Source: JBBQYD01 sp942493075
GTDB taxonomy: Bacteria > Verrucomicrobiota > Verrucomicrobiia > Limisphaerales > UBA8199
Length of the DNA: 64,000 nucleotides
Direction of reading: 5' to 3'
Assembly (NCBI GenBank): GCA_942493075.1
Contig: OW818681.1
Location: 5,890,001-5,954,000, forward strand
In this document: positions 45,128 through 54,546 of the stretch, piece by piece
How positions within the stretch are numbered: position 1 is the first letter of the stretch
Layout of the letters: each line of letters opens with the position of its first letter
The notes under the pieces: generated by a model
Seen by the model: the letters and a program-made list of their open reading frames with translations, nothing else
Databases searched by the model: none
Told to the model about the DNA's origin: nothing
Position numbers and translations under genes: made by a program

Positions 45128-46558
45128 TCAGGAAGCGGATTTCTTGCCCGACTCTTCCTTATATCGAAAGAACACGGCGAACAGGGCCAGGATAGCCAGG
45201 GCACCAACTGCCGGCAGCATCCAGATCTTCTGCCAGAGCGGCAGCGGCTTCGAGAGCGCTTTCAACGGCTGCTCTACCGTCTCGGCAGTCAGCGTGAATC
45301 CGGTATCCGTCTTCTTATAGACCTCCAGGGTGGCGGTGCCTGCACTGGCAGCAACTTCCTTCACCTTGCCAAAGGCAGATTTGCCGTCCATTTCCCACCG
45401 CATCACGTTGCCCGCGGCAATGGTGGACACATTCTGTACGGCCTGGAACTTCGTCGGTTCGACAGTCGGGAAGCTATACTTCTCAACCACCACGCCCGAG
45501 AGGGTTGCGCCCACAAACATGCCCGCTCCGAGCATGATGAAAGCGATGAAACCCTGGGCTTTCGCACGAATGGCCTCAGGCGCTTTCTTGTCGACATAGA
45601 TGTAGGCGGTTACAAAGAAGAAGTCGTAACAGATGCCGTGCAGGATCAAGCCCATGTACAGAGGCCAGGCGGTGCCGGATTCGTATCCTTGCAGGAACAG
45701 GAGATAACGGACACCCCAGCATGCCATCGCCACCATGAGCATCCATTTCACTCCAAGCCGGGCAAAGAACCAGGGCATGACCAGCATGAAGAAAATCTCT
45801 GATGCCTGCCCCATCGTCATTTTGGTGGGGATGTTGCTCACATTGCAATCGCCCAGGAACGTCGGCGTGAAGCTGAAGTAGAACGTCAGCGGAATGCAAA
45901 TCAGGAAAGCTGCCAGCGCAAACATGACGAAGGATTTTTCCTTCATGAGTTGCAGGGCGTCCAGGCCCAGGATATCGCGCGCCGTAACAGCCCCCGTGCT
46001 CTTGGGCGGGGTGTGTGGCAATGAGAAGCAGTAAACACCCATGAGTATTGAAACCCCCGCCGCCATGAGAAATGGGAGGGCTGTCGTGGTGGACCGAGTT
46101 CCGAACACGCGATCCACGGTTAACCCTGCGATGATCCAGCTAATGGTGCCCAGCACGCGAATGGCCGGGAATTCCTTGCCCGGATCTTTCATTTGTGCAA
46201 AGGAAATGGAATTCGTCAGCGCCAAAGTAGGCATGTAGCACAGCGTATGGCCGATCAGCAGCGGGTAAAACGTCGAGAAATCGGTGGCCTTCGATGCCGC
46301 AAAGAGCAGCAGGCCGCTGACGATGTGCAACACCCCAAGGATCTTTTCCGTGGCAAAGAACCGGTCGGCGACCATGCCAACGAAGAAGGGCGACAGCATT
46401 GCGGCGATCGCTGTTGAGTTATAGGCGAAGCCGATTTGTTGCGGCGTGAAGTTCAGGGTTCCGCCCAGGTAAGGTCCCATGGTGACGTACCACGAGCTCC
46501 AGATGAAGTACTCGAGGAACATCATCACGGAGAGGCGGATTCGGAGTTGGGAGTTCAT
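45128..46558 (-). CDS. nucleoside-type MFS transporter (NupG-like)
   Basis: A major-facilitator transporter of the nucleoside:H+ symporter family, with LSVMMFLEYFIWSSWYVTMG at the start and the short loop GMVADRFFATEK between helices 2 and 3. Twelve helices are predicted. Between the last two groups of helices there is an ~80-residue non-membrane insertion (residues ~356-438, rich in Val, Thr and Lys) that normal NupG proteins lack. Substrate is inferred from family; homologues in this phylum often lie in sugar or nucleoside degradation clusters. Confidence 0.85.
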   Translation of the reverse strand: MNSQLRIRLSVMMFLEYFIWSSWYVTMGPYLGGTLNFTPQQIGFAYNSTAIAAMLSPFFVGMVADRFFATEKILGVLHIVSGLLLFAASKATDFSTFYPLLIGHTLCYMPTLALTNSISFAQMKDPGKEFPAIRVLGTISWIIAGLTVDRVFGTRSTTTALPFLMAAGVSILMGVYCFSLPHTPPKSTGAVTARDILGLDALQLMKEKSFVMFALAAFLICIPLTFYFSFTPTFLGDCNVSNIPTKMTMGQASEIFFMLVMPWFFARLGVKWMLMVAMACWGVRYLLFLQGYESGTAWPLYMGLILHGICYDFFFVTAYIYVDKKAPEAIRAKAQGFIAFIMLGAGMFVGATLSGVVVEKYSFPTVEPTKFQAVQNVSTIAAGNVMRWEMDGKSAFGKVKEVAASAGTATLEVYKKTDTGFTLTAETVEQPLKALSKPLPLWQKIWMLPAVGALAILALFAVFFRYKEESGKKSAS

Positions 46559-46948
46559 CTTGTTTGGTTTGTTGAGACGATTAGGAGTGGGTTATCTGAG
46601 ATGTTGAAAACGGGTGCCGTCCGTGAGGAGCGGCATCGCCCCAACTGGGCTGAGCACGGCAGGAGCCGTGGGGCGAGGCGGTTTGAAATCGTAATCATTC
46701 ACCGGCATGGGCCGTCGCATCGAGTCAAGCGACAAAGTCCAGCCTAGTCAAATCCTCCCCGCCCCGCAAGCCGCTTATCTCATGAAAAACCTCACCATCC
46801 CTTGCAGCATTCCTCTCCCCTCCAGTCCAAACGCCCCCGTAGTGCTCCGTGTTCACCCATCACGTCTCAATGCCCACCCTCTGGATGGTCCTCGGTTCCT
46901 CGTGTCCCCGTTGACACTGCGCCCCCCCACAGGTAGCTTCGGCCCTGG
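46559..46948. other. gene-free 390-nt region upstream of the Lol genes
   Basis: No gene recognised. A small hairpin CACGGC-AGGA-GCCGTG lies at 46655-46670. The region separates the divergent MFS gene and lolC/E-lolD operon, so promoters for both should be here; no confident -10/-35 pair was found. Confidence 0.55.
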
Positions 46949-48223
46949 ATGTCCAGGTTGCCCTTTGAATTGTTACTGGCTTTGCGTTACTTACGACCGA
47001 AACGAACCTTTGTTTCGGTCATCACGCTCATTTCAGTGCTCGGCGTGACCCTGGGCGTGGCCGTGCTGATCATCGTGATCAGCGTCATGAGCGGCTTCGA
47101 TCGCCAGCTTCGCGAGAAAATCCTCGGGTTCAATACCCATATCAAAGTCCTCCCTGCGGGTGGGCTGACTGATAATTACGGGGAACTCATGCGCAAAATC
47201 AATGAGCACCCGCAAGTCATCGCCACCGCCCCGTTCGTCATGGGACGTGTCCTCCTCCAAACCGAGGCTGTGGATGACAAATCACGCTGGGAGGCCCCGT
47301 TGCTGCGCGGCTTGGACATCAGCCTCGAAACCAATTTAAGTATCCTGCCTCAAAGCATCATTGCCGGCGACTTCGATGTCAGCAACCGCGGGCTGCTGCT
47401 TGGCTCTGAATTCGCTCGCGCCATGGACCTGTGGGTTGGCGACCGGGTGAGTATCTATTCGCCCCATGACCTTCAGAAAATGAAGGAAGCCCAGGAAAAG
47501 GGAGACTCCCAGAAAGCTCGCCTCCCGGACGAGTTCGAAGTCCGCGGCATCTTCGATGTCGGCTATTACGAGTTCAACATGTCAGTGATCATGGCGTCCC
47601 TGGAGGATTCCCAGGAGCTCTATGCGTTGGAGAACAGCGTGCACGGCGTGCTGGTGATGCTCAAGGACCCGACCCAGGCCATGGTGGTGAAGGAAGATCT
47701 ACAGAAGAAGCTCGGACGCGGTTTCGAATTCAGCACCTGGATGGAGGAGAACGAAAACCTGCTCAGCGCGCTGGTAGTGGAGAAGAACGTGATGTTTTAC
47801 CTCCTGTTTTTCATCATGATCGTCGCTGCGCTCTGCATTTTAAGCGCGCTCATTACCTTCGTAGTGCAAAAGACGCGAGAGATCGGCATGCTCAAGGCCC
47901 TGGGCGCAACTGACTGGCAGGTGAGCATACTATTCTTAAGCCAGGGCGGGTTCGTGGGTGTTGTCGGCGTATTGGCTGGATACGGCTTGGGAATGCTGGC
48001 GCTGGCTTATCGCAACGAATTTCTGCGGTTTATGACCCAGATCACGGGGTTTGAGCTGTTCCCGCGGTCGATCTATCATTTTACTGAACTGCCTGCGTTG
48101 ATTGTGCCGGGGGATGTCCTCCTCATCTGTGGCAGCGCCTTGGTGATCTGCGTTTTGGGCGGGCTGATTCCTGCCTGGCGCGCCGGGCGCCTCAAACCCG
48201 TGGAGGCGCTTCGTTATGAATAG
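46949..48223 (+). CDS. lipoprotein-releasing ABC permease LolC/LolE
   Basis: A 424-residue inner-membrane subunit that extracts lipoproteins from the inner membrane for LolA. Typical layout: an N-terminal helix (~24-48), a large periplasmic domain, and three helices at the C-terminus (~278, ~330, ~392). LALRYLRPKRTFVSVITLIS opening and MSGFDRQLREKILGF are typical of LolC/E. The gene overlaps lolD by 8 nt. Only one permease is present, as in single-LolF type systems outside enterobacteria. Confidence 0.92.
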   Translation: MSRLPFELLLALRYLRPKRTFVSVITLISVLGVTLGVAVLIIVISVMSGFDRQLREKILGFNTHIKVLPAGGLTDNYGELMRKINEHPQVIATAPFVMGRVLLQTEAVDDKSRWEAPLLRGLDISLETNLSILPQSIIAGDFDVSNRGLLLGSEFARAMDLWVGDRVSIYSPHDLQKMKEAQEKGDSQKARLPDEFEVRGIFDVGYYEFNMSVIMASLEDSQELYALENSVHGVLVMLKDPTQAMVVKEDLQKKLGRGFEFSTWMEENENLLSALVVEKNVMFYLLFFIMIVAALCILSALITFVVQKTREIGMLKALGATDWQVSILFLSQGGFVGVVGVLAGYGLGMLALAYRNEFLRFMTQITGFELFPRSIYHFTELPALIVPGDVLLICGSALVICVLGGLIPAWRAGRLKPVEALRYE

Positions 48224-48923
48224 CGACCAACCGCTGCTTTCCGCCCGCGGGGTACACAAAACCTATAAGCTTGGCGCCCGCTCACTGGATGTTCTCCGTG
48301 GAGTGGATCTTGAACTGCAAACCGGTGATTTTGTGGCTTTGCGTGGCGCGTCTGGTGCCGGAAAGAGCACATTGCTCCATCTTTTGGGCGGGCTGGATAC
48401 CCCCACGCGCGGCGAAGTATGGCTTTCAGGCCGAAACGTAGCACGCCTGTCCCGTGGCGAGCTGGCCCAACTGCGCAATCGCGAGGTGGGCTATATCTTC
48501 CAGGCCTACTATCTTCTGCCCGAACTCGATGCCTTGGAAAACGTCTGCCTGCCTGCGCGCATGGCACGGACCTCCGCCAGCAAAGCCGCAGCCCGTGGAC
48601 GCGAGCTGCTGGAGCGTGTGGGGCTTAAAGACCGCATCGAGCACAAGCCCTATGAACTATCGGGTGGCGAACAACAACGCGTGGCAATCGCTCGTGCCTT
48701 GATCAACGACCCCGGATTGATTCTCGCTGACGAACCCACCGGCAACCTGGATTCGCATACGGGTCAGGAAATCATAAACCTGCTGCTCTCTCTGCGAGCC
48801 GAGCGGAAATCCACGCTAGTCATTGCCACGCACGATGAAGTCCTGGCCAAACTGGCGCCGCGCGTGATCCGTCTTGTGGACGGTCTGGAAGAAAAACCTG
48901 TGCCGACGACAGAGGCGCAATGA
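48216..48923 (+). CDS. lolD: lipoprotein-releasing ABC ATPase LolD
   Basis: A 235-residue ATPase of the Lol/MacB group. Walker A is GASGAGKSTLLH near residues 46-54, the signature is LSGGEQQRVAIARAL near 147-161 and Walker B is LILADEPTGNLD. It overlaps lolC/E by 8 nt and forms the Lol complex with it. Length and motifs are normal. Confidence 0.95.
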   Translation: MNSDQPLLSARGVHKTYKLGARSLDVLRGVDLELQTGDFVALRGASGAGKSTLLHLLGGLDTPTRGEVWLSGRNVARLSRGELAQLRNREVGYIFQAYYLLPELDALENVCLPARMARTSASKAAARGRELLERVGLKDRIEHKPYELSGGEQQRVAIARALINDPGLILADEPTGNLDSHTGQEIINLLLSLRAERKSTLVIATHDEVLAKLAPRVIRLVDGLEEKPVPTTEAQ

Positions 48924-48943
48924 TCTCCTTCCCGTGGGCCGCA

Positions 48944-49165
48944 TGTAGCGCAGTCGTCTCGACTGCGAGTTCGCGCACCGTCTCGGTGCGCTTTCGTTCC
49001 GAGTGAGTAGAACAAAAAGAGGAATGGCGCACTTCGCGGAATCCGTACTGTTGGTAATCACGATCCGAAGGAGAGATATTCCCTGGTTTTTCAGGTTTGC
49101 GTTCCAGGGCGCAAACCTGAAAAACCAGGGTGGAGCAAGAGGTGCGCGCGCGTTACCAACAGTAC
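48944..49165 (+). repeat. composite palindromic repeat copy B
   Basis: Module 2 at 48944-48991: TGTAGCGCAGTCGTCTCG, hairpin 1 GCAGTCG-TCT-CGACTGC, hairpin 2 GCGCACCG-TCT-CGGTGCGC. A ~50-nt spacer follows. Module 1 has outer ends GTACTGTTGGTAA (49045-49057) and its reverse complement (49153-49165), and a perfect 21-bp inner stem (49081-49101 with 49110-49130) with an 8-nt loop. Confidence 0.9.
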
Positions 49166-49502
49166 AGAAAGCGATCGGTAGATGTGGCCGAGAGCAGACG
49201 CTCGCCTCCAGGATCGCCGCTTGCGGTCTTGGACTGCTGTAGTCCTACAGCTTTTTCGAAGGGCGTTTCTGCTACGAACGAAGAGATTCTCCTTAGGTCG
49301 AGCCCGGTGCCCTCGTGCGAAAAGCGGCGCTTCACGCCGCACTCCACAACGCGTAGCGCATTCGAAGCTTTGAGAACACAAGACCCGGGAGCAGCGTTCT
49401 GAAGCACGACTCGATGGAACGCATAATTCAAGCCGGTGCCACACATCGCTTGCTGCCATTCATTCGCACCATGCCAGCCGAACTGGAATCCGTACTGTGG
49501 GT

Positions 49503-49696
49503 AAAGCCTCCAATTCCTAAAGGAATCGCATCGTGACCACAGACCAGCAAACACGTAAGTCATTGGTTATCAAAGGAGGCGTTTGCTGTTCTGTGGAAAA
49601 AGCCTCCAATTCCTAAAGGAATCGCATCGTGACCACAGACCAGCAAACACGTAAGTCATTGGTTATCAAAGGAGGCGTTTGCTGTTCTGTGGAAAG
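49503..49696. repeat. perfect 96-bp tandem duplication
   Basis: Two identical units with period 96 (for example AGCCTCC at 49505 and 49601). Each unit contains an imperfect 16-bp inverted repeat, CCACAGACCAGCAAAC pairing with GTTTGCTGTTCTGTGG, and GCCTCC pairing with GGAGGC. Perfect identity suggests a recent duplication. Only two units are present. Confidence 0.9.
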
Positions 49697-49867
49697 CTTC
49701 GCAACTCTTTTAATGTCCTCCCATATGGTGCAGATTCCTTGCTGCCGACAGGAATGAGCGCGATCGCTAGATGGGGCAGTTACAGGGATGCAGAGCCGAG
49801 ACGGCTCTGCCACTTTGCAGGACCTCGAACCCGCTGGGTTCGTAGCTGATCTTATGAACGAGATCGG

Positions 49868-49905
49868 GAGGCATCTGCGACCCCTCGCGGGGTCGTGTCC
49901 CCTCT
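49868..49905 (+). repeat. 38-nt dispersed repeat, first copy
   Basis: It has a hairpin core CGACCCC-TCGC-GGGGTCG. All 38 nt recur on the opposite strand at 57225-57262 without a mismatch. It is in a gene-free region between lolD and the antiporter gene. Confidence 0.85.
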
Positions 49906-49978
49906 TCCTTCCTACTGGAGGCAATTTTTTCAACAGACCTGTTCGACATCGGTCAAGGCTGACATAGTATAGATATCA

Positions 49979-52282
49979 ATGGGTGGACTGGAGTTTGTCA
50001 GAGATTTGGCTGTGGTGCTGGGCGTGGCTGGGCTGGCAGGCTGGCTTTGCCAGCGCGTAGGCCTTTCGCTCGTGGTCGGCTATTTAGCAGCGGGCGCGAT
50101 CATTGGCCCTTTTACCCCGCCTTTTCAATTCGTTACTGATCTGGACCGGGTGCAATTGCTCGCGCAGGTGGGCCTGATATTCCTTATCTTTTCTATCGGG
50201 CTGGATCTGAGTTTTGCGAGGCTTCGCCGCCTGGGAATGCCGGTAATTCTGGCTACCGTGGTAGGCGCGGTGCTGGTGTTCAACGGCTGCCGGTTATTCG
50301 GAGCGCTGGCGGGGTGGACGCATACCCAGAGCTTATTCCTGGCGGGCATCATGATGGTTTCGAGCTCGGCGATCATCAGCAAAGTGCTTCACGAATTAAA
50401 CGCGAGCCATCGGCGCGACGGCCAGCTCGCATTGGGAATTACGGTGATGGAAGACACCGTGGCGGTGGTGATGCTGACTGTGCTCGCTACGTTAGTGCAG
50501 TTCGGGGGACAAAAAAGTCCGCCTGTTGCCCAGGTGGTGGGGGGATTGGCCGCGTTCATCGTCCTTCTGGTGCTGGGTGCCTTATTTGTAATGCCCCGTT
50601 TGTTGGCGCGCCTTTCGGCGATGGGGCGTCCCGAGATTCGCACGATTGTGGTCATTGCGATTCTCCTGTTTCTAGCGTGGCTGGCTCAAAAAGCAGGCTA
50701 CTCCACGGCTCTGGGCGCGTTCCTACTGGGAGTCGTGGTCGCGAGCACACCCCAGAAGCAAGAGATTGAGCGCGTATTTGAAGGACTTAAAGACATGTTT
50801 GGGGCCGTGTTCTTTGTCGCCATCGGGATGCTGGTTGATTTCCGTCTGTTGCTCGGGGCCTGGCCGCTGGTTCTCGGGGTTACGGCTTTCGCCTTGTTTC
50901 TGCGGCCCATCGCGACTGGTTTGGCACTAGTCGTCGCTGGCAACGAGACAAGAGATTCGGTTCGAGCCGGTTTGTCATTGGCGCCTCTCGGTGAGTTTTC
51001 TTTCATTATCGCGCAACTGGGGGTGGCGGCTGGCGCGGTGCCACCGAGCTTCTTCCCGACTGCGGTAGGGGCCTCTCTGTTGACTACCCTGGCAGCGCCT
51101 TCGCTCATGCGACGTTCGGGTCCGATCAGTGGGTGGGTGGATCGGCACCTCCCATTGATGCTCCGCGAGTGGATCGCGTTTTATCATTCCTGGCTGGACC
51201 GGATGATCAGTGGCGGACGCCAGCGCAGCCTGTTGTGGAAGCTAACCGGCAGGAGGCTTGGGCAGATTTTGGGAGGTATGGTGCTGATCTCTGCGCTGGT
51301 GCTCTTTGCTCGTCCGTTGTTTACCTGGGTGCGTGGTTATCTGGGGGAGGACTGGATGTTCGAAGGTGGCACTGCAATCATGTTCTGGACCGTCTTCGGT
51401 GTGCTCGTTCTGGGTCCCCTGGTGGCAATCTGGCGAAACGTGGGCGCGTTGAGCATGATCGTGGCTGAACGAGTGGCCATGGATACTCGACGGCCTTCCA
51501 CGGTGCAGCCGCTCCTGGAGCGCGCCTTGCGCGGCGTTTCAGCCAGCCTGCTGATGCTGTGGTTGCTCTCGATCCTCCCGTTTGGACGCTCCTTCCTGTC
51601 CGGCTTCCTGGTGGTCCTGGCTATCGTGGCCATTGTGGCCGCGGTCTTGTGGCGGCGTTTGATCTTTTGGCAGAGCAAACTGGAAATCGAGCTGCGCGCC
51701 CAGCTCAAGAGCGCCGTTGGTGAGGGCAGCCATGATTTGAAACAGTTGCTTAACGAGAAACAGGAGGTGTGGGAACTCCAGGCTGAGGAATACACCATCC
51801 CCGATTCCTCGGCTATGGCCGGCAAACACATCGGTGAATTGGCCCTGCGCCGGCGTCTAGGCTGCTCCATTGCCAGCATTGACCGTCATGGCATCGCTAT
51901 TGTGAATCCTTCCGCAGAGGTAATCCTGTATCCGCAGGATAAACTGCTGTTGCTGGGAAGCGCCGAGCAGATCGATCGCGCGATCGCTGAATTTGGCGCG
52001 GCCCGTTCCGAGACAGGCGGTGCCTTGCAGGATTTAAGCCTGGAAACACTGTCCGTGCCCGATCACAGCCCTGCGGCTGCCAAAACGCTGATTGAATTGG
52101 ACCTGGTGCGGGCGTGGGGTGTGCAGGTTGCCGGAATTCAACGCGGCAGCATCCGCATTCTTACTCCAAGCGGTGCGGATAAGCTGGAGGCAAATGATAC
52201 GTTGCTGATTTTGGGCGGGACCGCCCAGATCAACGCGTTCGAAGCGTGGCTCAATGGAAGCCCGGCGCCGGGGGGCTCCTAA
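49979..52282 (+). CDS. KefB-type monovalent cation:proton antiporter with two C-terminal RCK_C domains
   Basis: The first ~390 residues are a Na+/H+ exchanger (CPA2) domain (LSLVVGYLAAGAIIGPF, MMVSSSAIISKVLHE, FLLGVVVASTPQ). An additional ~170-residue region with about four membrane segments (~430-560) follows, then two RCK_C/TrkA_C-like domains (~610-680 and ~695-765; each with a VPDHS- or IPDSS-type start and LLLLGS or LLILGG end). A TrkA_N NAD-binding domain, usual in KefB/KefC, is missing. It is convergent with the SorC gene and the two stop codons touch. Confidence 0.88.
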   Translation: MGGLEFVRDLAVVLGVAGLAGWLCQRVGLSLVVGYLAAGAIIGPFTPPFQFVTDLDRVQLLAQVGLIFLIFSIGLDLSFARLRRLGMPVILATVVGAVLVFNGCRLFGALAGWTHTQSLFLAGIMMVSSSAIISKVLHELNASHRRDGQLALGITVMEDTVAVVMLTVLATLVQFGGQKSPPVAQVVGGLAAFIVLLVLGALFVMPRLLARLSAMGRPEIRTIVVIAILLFLAWLAQKAGYSTALGAFLLGVVVASTPQKQEIERVFEGLKDMFGAVFFVAIGMLVDFRLLLGAWPLVLGVTAFALFLRPIATGLALVVAGNETRDSVRAGLSLAPLGEFSFIIAQLGVAAGAVPPSFFPTAVGASLLTTLAAPSLMRRSGPISGWVDRHLPLMLREWIAFYHSWLDRMISGGRQRSLLWKLTGRRLGQILGGMVLISALVLFARPLFTWVRGYLGEDWMFEGGTAIMFWTVFGVLVLGPLVAIWRNVGALSMIVAERVAMDTRRPSTVQPLLERALRGVSASLLMLWLLSILPFGRSFLSGFLVVLAIVAIVAAVLWRRLIFWQSKLEIELRAQLKSAVGEGSHDLKQLLNEKQEVWELQAEEYTIPDSSAMAGKHIGELALRRRLGCSIASIDRHGIAIVNPSAEVILYPQDKLLLLGSAEQIDRAIAEFGAARSETGGALQDLSLETLSVPDHSPAAAKTLIELDLVRAWGVQVAGIQRGSIRILTPSGADKLEANDTLLILGGTAQINAFEAWLNGSPAPGGS

Positions 52283-53341
52283 CTAAAGCTCCAACAGGGC
52301 CAGGGCTCCTTCACTGTCGATTACCAGGGATTTGAGCAGCCCTCCTCGGATGGCAGCGGCGACTGCCGTTGAACGGTCCCTTCCGACCACCAGGGCAACC
52401 ACTTGAGGCAGGTTCCGCAGATGCTCCAATTCAACGCTGATGACCTGGTCGCGCCATGGCGAGTTGCACTCGCGTCCACGACCGTCAAAGAAACGGCCAC
52501 ACATCTCTCCGACCGCGCCACTGGCCATCAGGGCCGAGAGATCGTTGGTGGAGACCACGTAACGATTCGCGAAAACCGAGTTGGTGGGCGTTCCCACGGC
52601 AACAATCGCCGCATCAGCATGCCCCAGGCGTTTCCAGACGCTCTGCGCGTTATGGAGCCGGAGCATCGAATCACGGGTCTCCTTGTCGGGCGCGATTGCG
52701 GGCATGTTGATATTCATGAAACAACCGCCCCAGCGGCGCGCGAGGGTTTGTCCAAGCTCCAGAGCATCGACGTGCTCCAGATTGGACCCCACGATTCCGA
52801 GAGCTTGCAGCACGGTGACATGCCGGTTGGGATCTGCGGGAATGCGGTTGACAAGCTCGGCGATCGTCCGCCCGCCGGCGACCACCACATCGCTGCGCGG
52901 AGAAATGAGCGCGCTAATAAACGAGGAGCCAAAATGGGCCACGAACTGGCGCTTATCGTGGGGCGAGGCACCCGGGGGAGTCGTGATGACGGCTACGGAG
53001 TTGAGCTCAAATCTCTTCGTCAGCCGACTCTCCAGTTCCGCGTCGCGCGGTTCATAAGGCTCCACCCAGTAACGGGCGATGCCGCGTTCGCGGGCGACCG
53101 TCAACATCCGGGAAATCTTCGCCTGCGAAAACTTGAAAAGCTGTGCCAGGGTTTCCTGCTGCCAGCCGTGGGAATAATAAAGCGAGGCAAGCAGGTGCAA
53201 TTGTTCCGGGGAATAGGATTCAGCCCTTTTCAGGTGGTATCGCCCCAGCGGGCCGCTGCCTGGGGCGAAGCCGGACGGGTTCTGGAGCGTATGCGGCTGC
53301 GACGGCAGATCAAAAGCGGTGCTGGGCTGTGATGAATTCAT
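52283..53341 (-). CDS. SorC-family sugar-binding transcriptional regulator
   Basis: A 352-residue regulator. An HTH domain near residues 45-80 (QETLAQLFKFSQAKISRMLT) is followed by a sugar-binding domain of the SorC/DeoR type (AVITTPPG, VVAGGRTIAELVNRIP, GVGTPTNSVF-like motif). It probably represses the dehydrogenase-kinase genes until a sugar phosphate binds. It overlaps the dehydrogenase gene by 4 nt, on the same strand, which would give feedback on its own operon. Confidence 0.88.
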   Translation of the reverse strand: MNSSQPSTAFDLPSQPHTLQNPSGFAPGSGPLGRYHLKRAESYSPEQLHLLASLYYSHGWQQETLAQLFKFSQAKISRMLTVARERGIARYWVEPYEPRDAELESRLTKRFELNSVAVITTPPGASPHDKRQFVAHFGSSFISALISPRSDVVVAGGRTIAELVNRIPADPNRHVTVLQALGIVGSNLEHVDALELGQTLARRWGGCFMNINMPAIAPDKETRDSMLRLHNAQSVWKRLGHADAAIVAVGTPTNSVFANRYVVSTNDLSALMASGAVGEMCGRFFDGRGRECNSPWRDQVISVELEHLRNLPQVVALVVGRDRSTAVAAAIRGGLLKSLVIDSEGALALLEL

Positions 53342-54384
53342 ACAGCCTGGAGAACAATTTTCATTCCTTTACCGGCCAGTGCCAAATCATAGGCATCAGC
53401 CACCTTAGTTATCGGCAGAACATGCGAAATGATTCGGGAAAGATCGACCCGGCGTGATTCAATGAGCTTGAGGGCCGTGCGATAATCCTGCGGAGCACCA
53501 CCCGTCATGCCGGTCACTATCAAGTTCTTATAATGAATCGCGTTTGTATCCAGCGGGGTGGGAGGCGATCCGGCTGGCAACCCGGCAAAAAGGCAGAGGC
53601 GTCCGAAAGGCGCTAAGAGCTTGATGGCTTCGGCTTGAAGTTCTGGCACAGGAACAGCCGTAATGACTGCATTCACACCGTGGTTGCCTGTCTCAGCCAT
53701 GACCCATTGCAACACCGGCCCTGTGCGCGGATTGAAGCAGGCACTCGCGCCAAGCTCTTTGGCGGTGTTTAATCGCTCATCATTCAAATCCACAACAAAC
53801 ACCCGGGAGGCGCCTGAAACCAGAGCCAGCATGAGGTTCAATAGCCCCATCGGCCCAGCCCCATAGATCAGCACGACATCTCCCTGGGCTATTCTGCTGG
53901 CCCGGATGCCATTTACTGCACACGAAAGCGGTTCTGCCAAAGACGCTTCTACTGCGGAGACACTCTGGGATAGGCGGATCACATTTCCCTGCTGAATAGC
54001 TGGAGCGGTAAGCCGGACGTACTCGGTATGGGCGCCGTCAACATTGATGCCGAAAGCTGAATATTCGGGGCACATGTTCATCAGACCCTGCCCGCACATT
54101 TCACACGTGCCGCAGCCGATGTTGGGAGCGACTCCGACGCGGTCGCCGACTTTGAAACCCGACACCTCACCGCCCACCTGTTCCAGTGTGCCGACAAACT
54201 CATGACCCAGAACCACGGATTGATCAGGCTTAAGCTTCCGATGACCGTGCCGCGCGATTTTGGCATCCGTCCCGCACAATGAGGAGGCTTCCACTTTGAG
54301 CAGCATTTCTGAAGGATTGATCTGGGGAATGGGAAGATCCCGAAACTCCAGCCGTCCGCCCTGTGTGTAGGTTGCTGCGATCAT
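53338..54384 (-). CDS. zinc-dependent medium-chain dehydrogenase (sorbitol/threonine dehydrogenase type)
   Basis: A 348-residue medium-chain dehydrogenase. Catalytic zinc ligands are in LCGTDAK and GHEFVG, and a structural zinc site C-x2-C-x2-C-x7-C is intact (GCGTCEMCGQGLMNMC). The nucleotide site is IYGAGPMGLLNLM. The ATG at 54384 gives the normal family opening; a longer frame to 54507 has no such match. With the SorC regulator and the ROK kinase it suggests polyol or sugar use, but the exact substrate is unknown. Confidence 0.9.
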   Translation of the reverse strand: MIAATYTQGGRLEFRDLPIPQINPSEMLLKVEASSLCGTDAKIARHGHRKLKPDQSVVLGHEFVGTLEQVGGEVSGFKVGDRVGVAPNIGCGTCEMCGQGLMNMCPEYSAFGINVDGAHTEYVRLTAPAIQQGNVIRLSQSVSAVEASLAEPLSCAVNGIRASRIAQGDVVLIYGAGPMGLLNLMLALVSGASRVFVVDLNDERLNTAKELGASACFNPRTGPVLQWVMAETGNHGVNAVITAVPVPELQAEAIKLLAPFGRLCLFAGLPAGSPPTPLDTNAIHYKNLIVTGMTGGAPQDYRTALKLIESRRVDLSRIISHVLPITKVADAYDLALAGKGMKIVLQAV

Positions 54385-54546
54385 ATGAAACACTTCTTGA
54401 GAATGCCCGTGAATGGGTCTTTCGAAGCCGAAGGCCGGCGTTGTTGCAGAGCCTGAAAACTCATTAACGCATTGTTTTGCCAGGCACGCCAAAGTGTCAA
54501 CCTGCAAGCCCTGAGGGGGGCGTTGATTCTGTGAATATTTATCTAA

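Larger units (their letters stand above)
48924..49978. other. gene-free 1,055-nt repeat-rich region
   Basis: No credible gene. It contains composite repeat copy B (48944-49165), several short GC hairpins (for example GGCGGC/GCCGCC-like sequences near 49323-49341), an isolated arm CCGTACTGTGGGTA (49490-49503), a perfect 96-bp tandem duplication (49503-49696) and a 38-nt sequence (49868-49905) repeated inverted near 57225. The promoter of the KefB-type gene should be at the right end. Confidence 0.8.

Noticed and set aside
46707..47048. A 113-codon plus-strand frame before the Lol genes
   Set aside because: It overlaps the start of the clear LolC/E gene in another frame and has no recognisable features.
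49503..49696. The two 96-bp repeats as a CRISPR array
   Set aside because: Only two units, no spacers between them and no cas genes nearby.
48924..49978. An insertion sequence or transposase remnant in the repeat-rich region
   Set aside because: No transposase-like reading frame or typical IS end pairs were seen; the repeats are small and non-coding.
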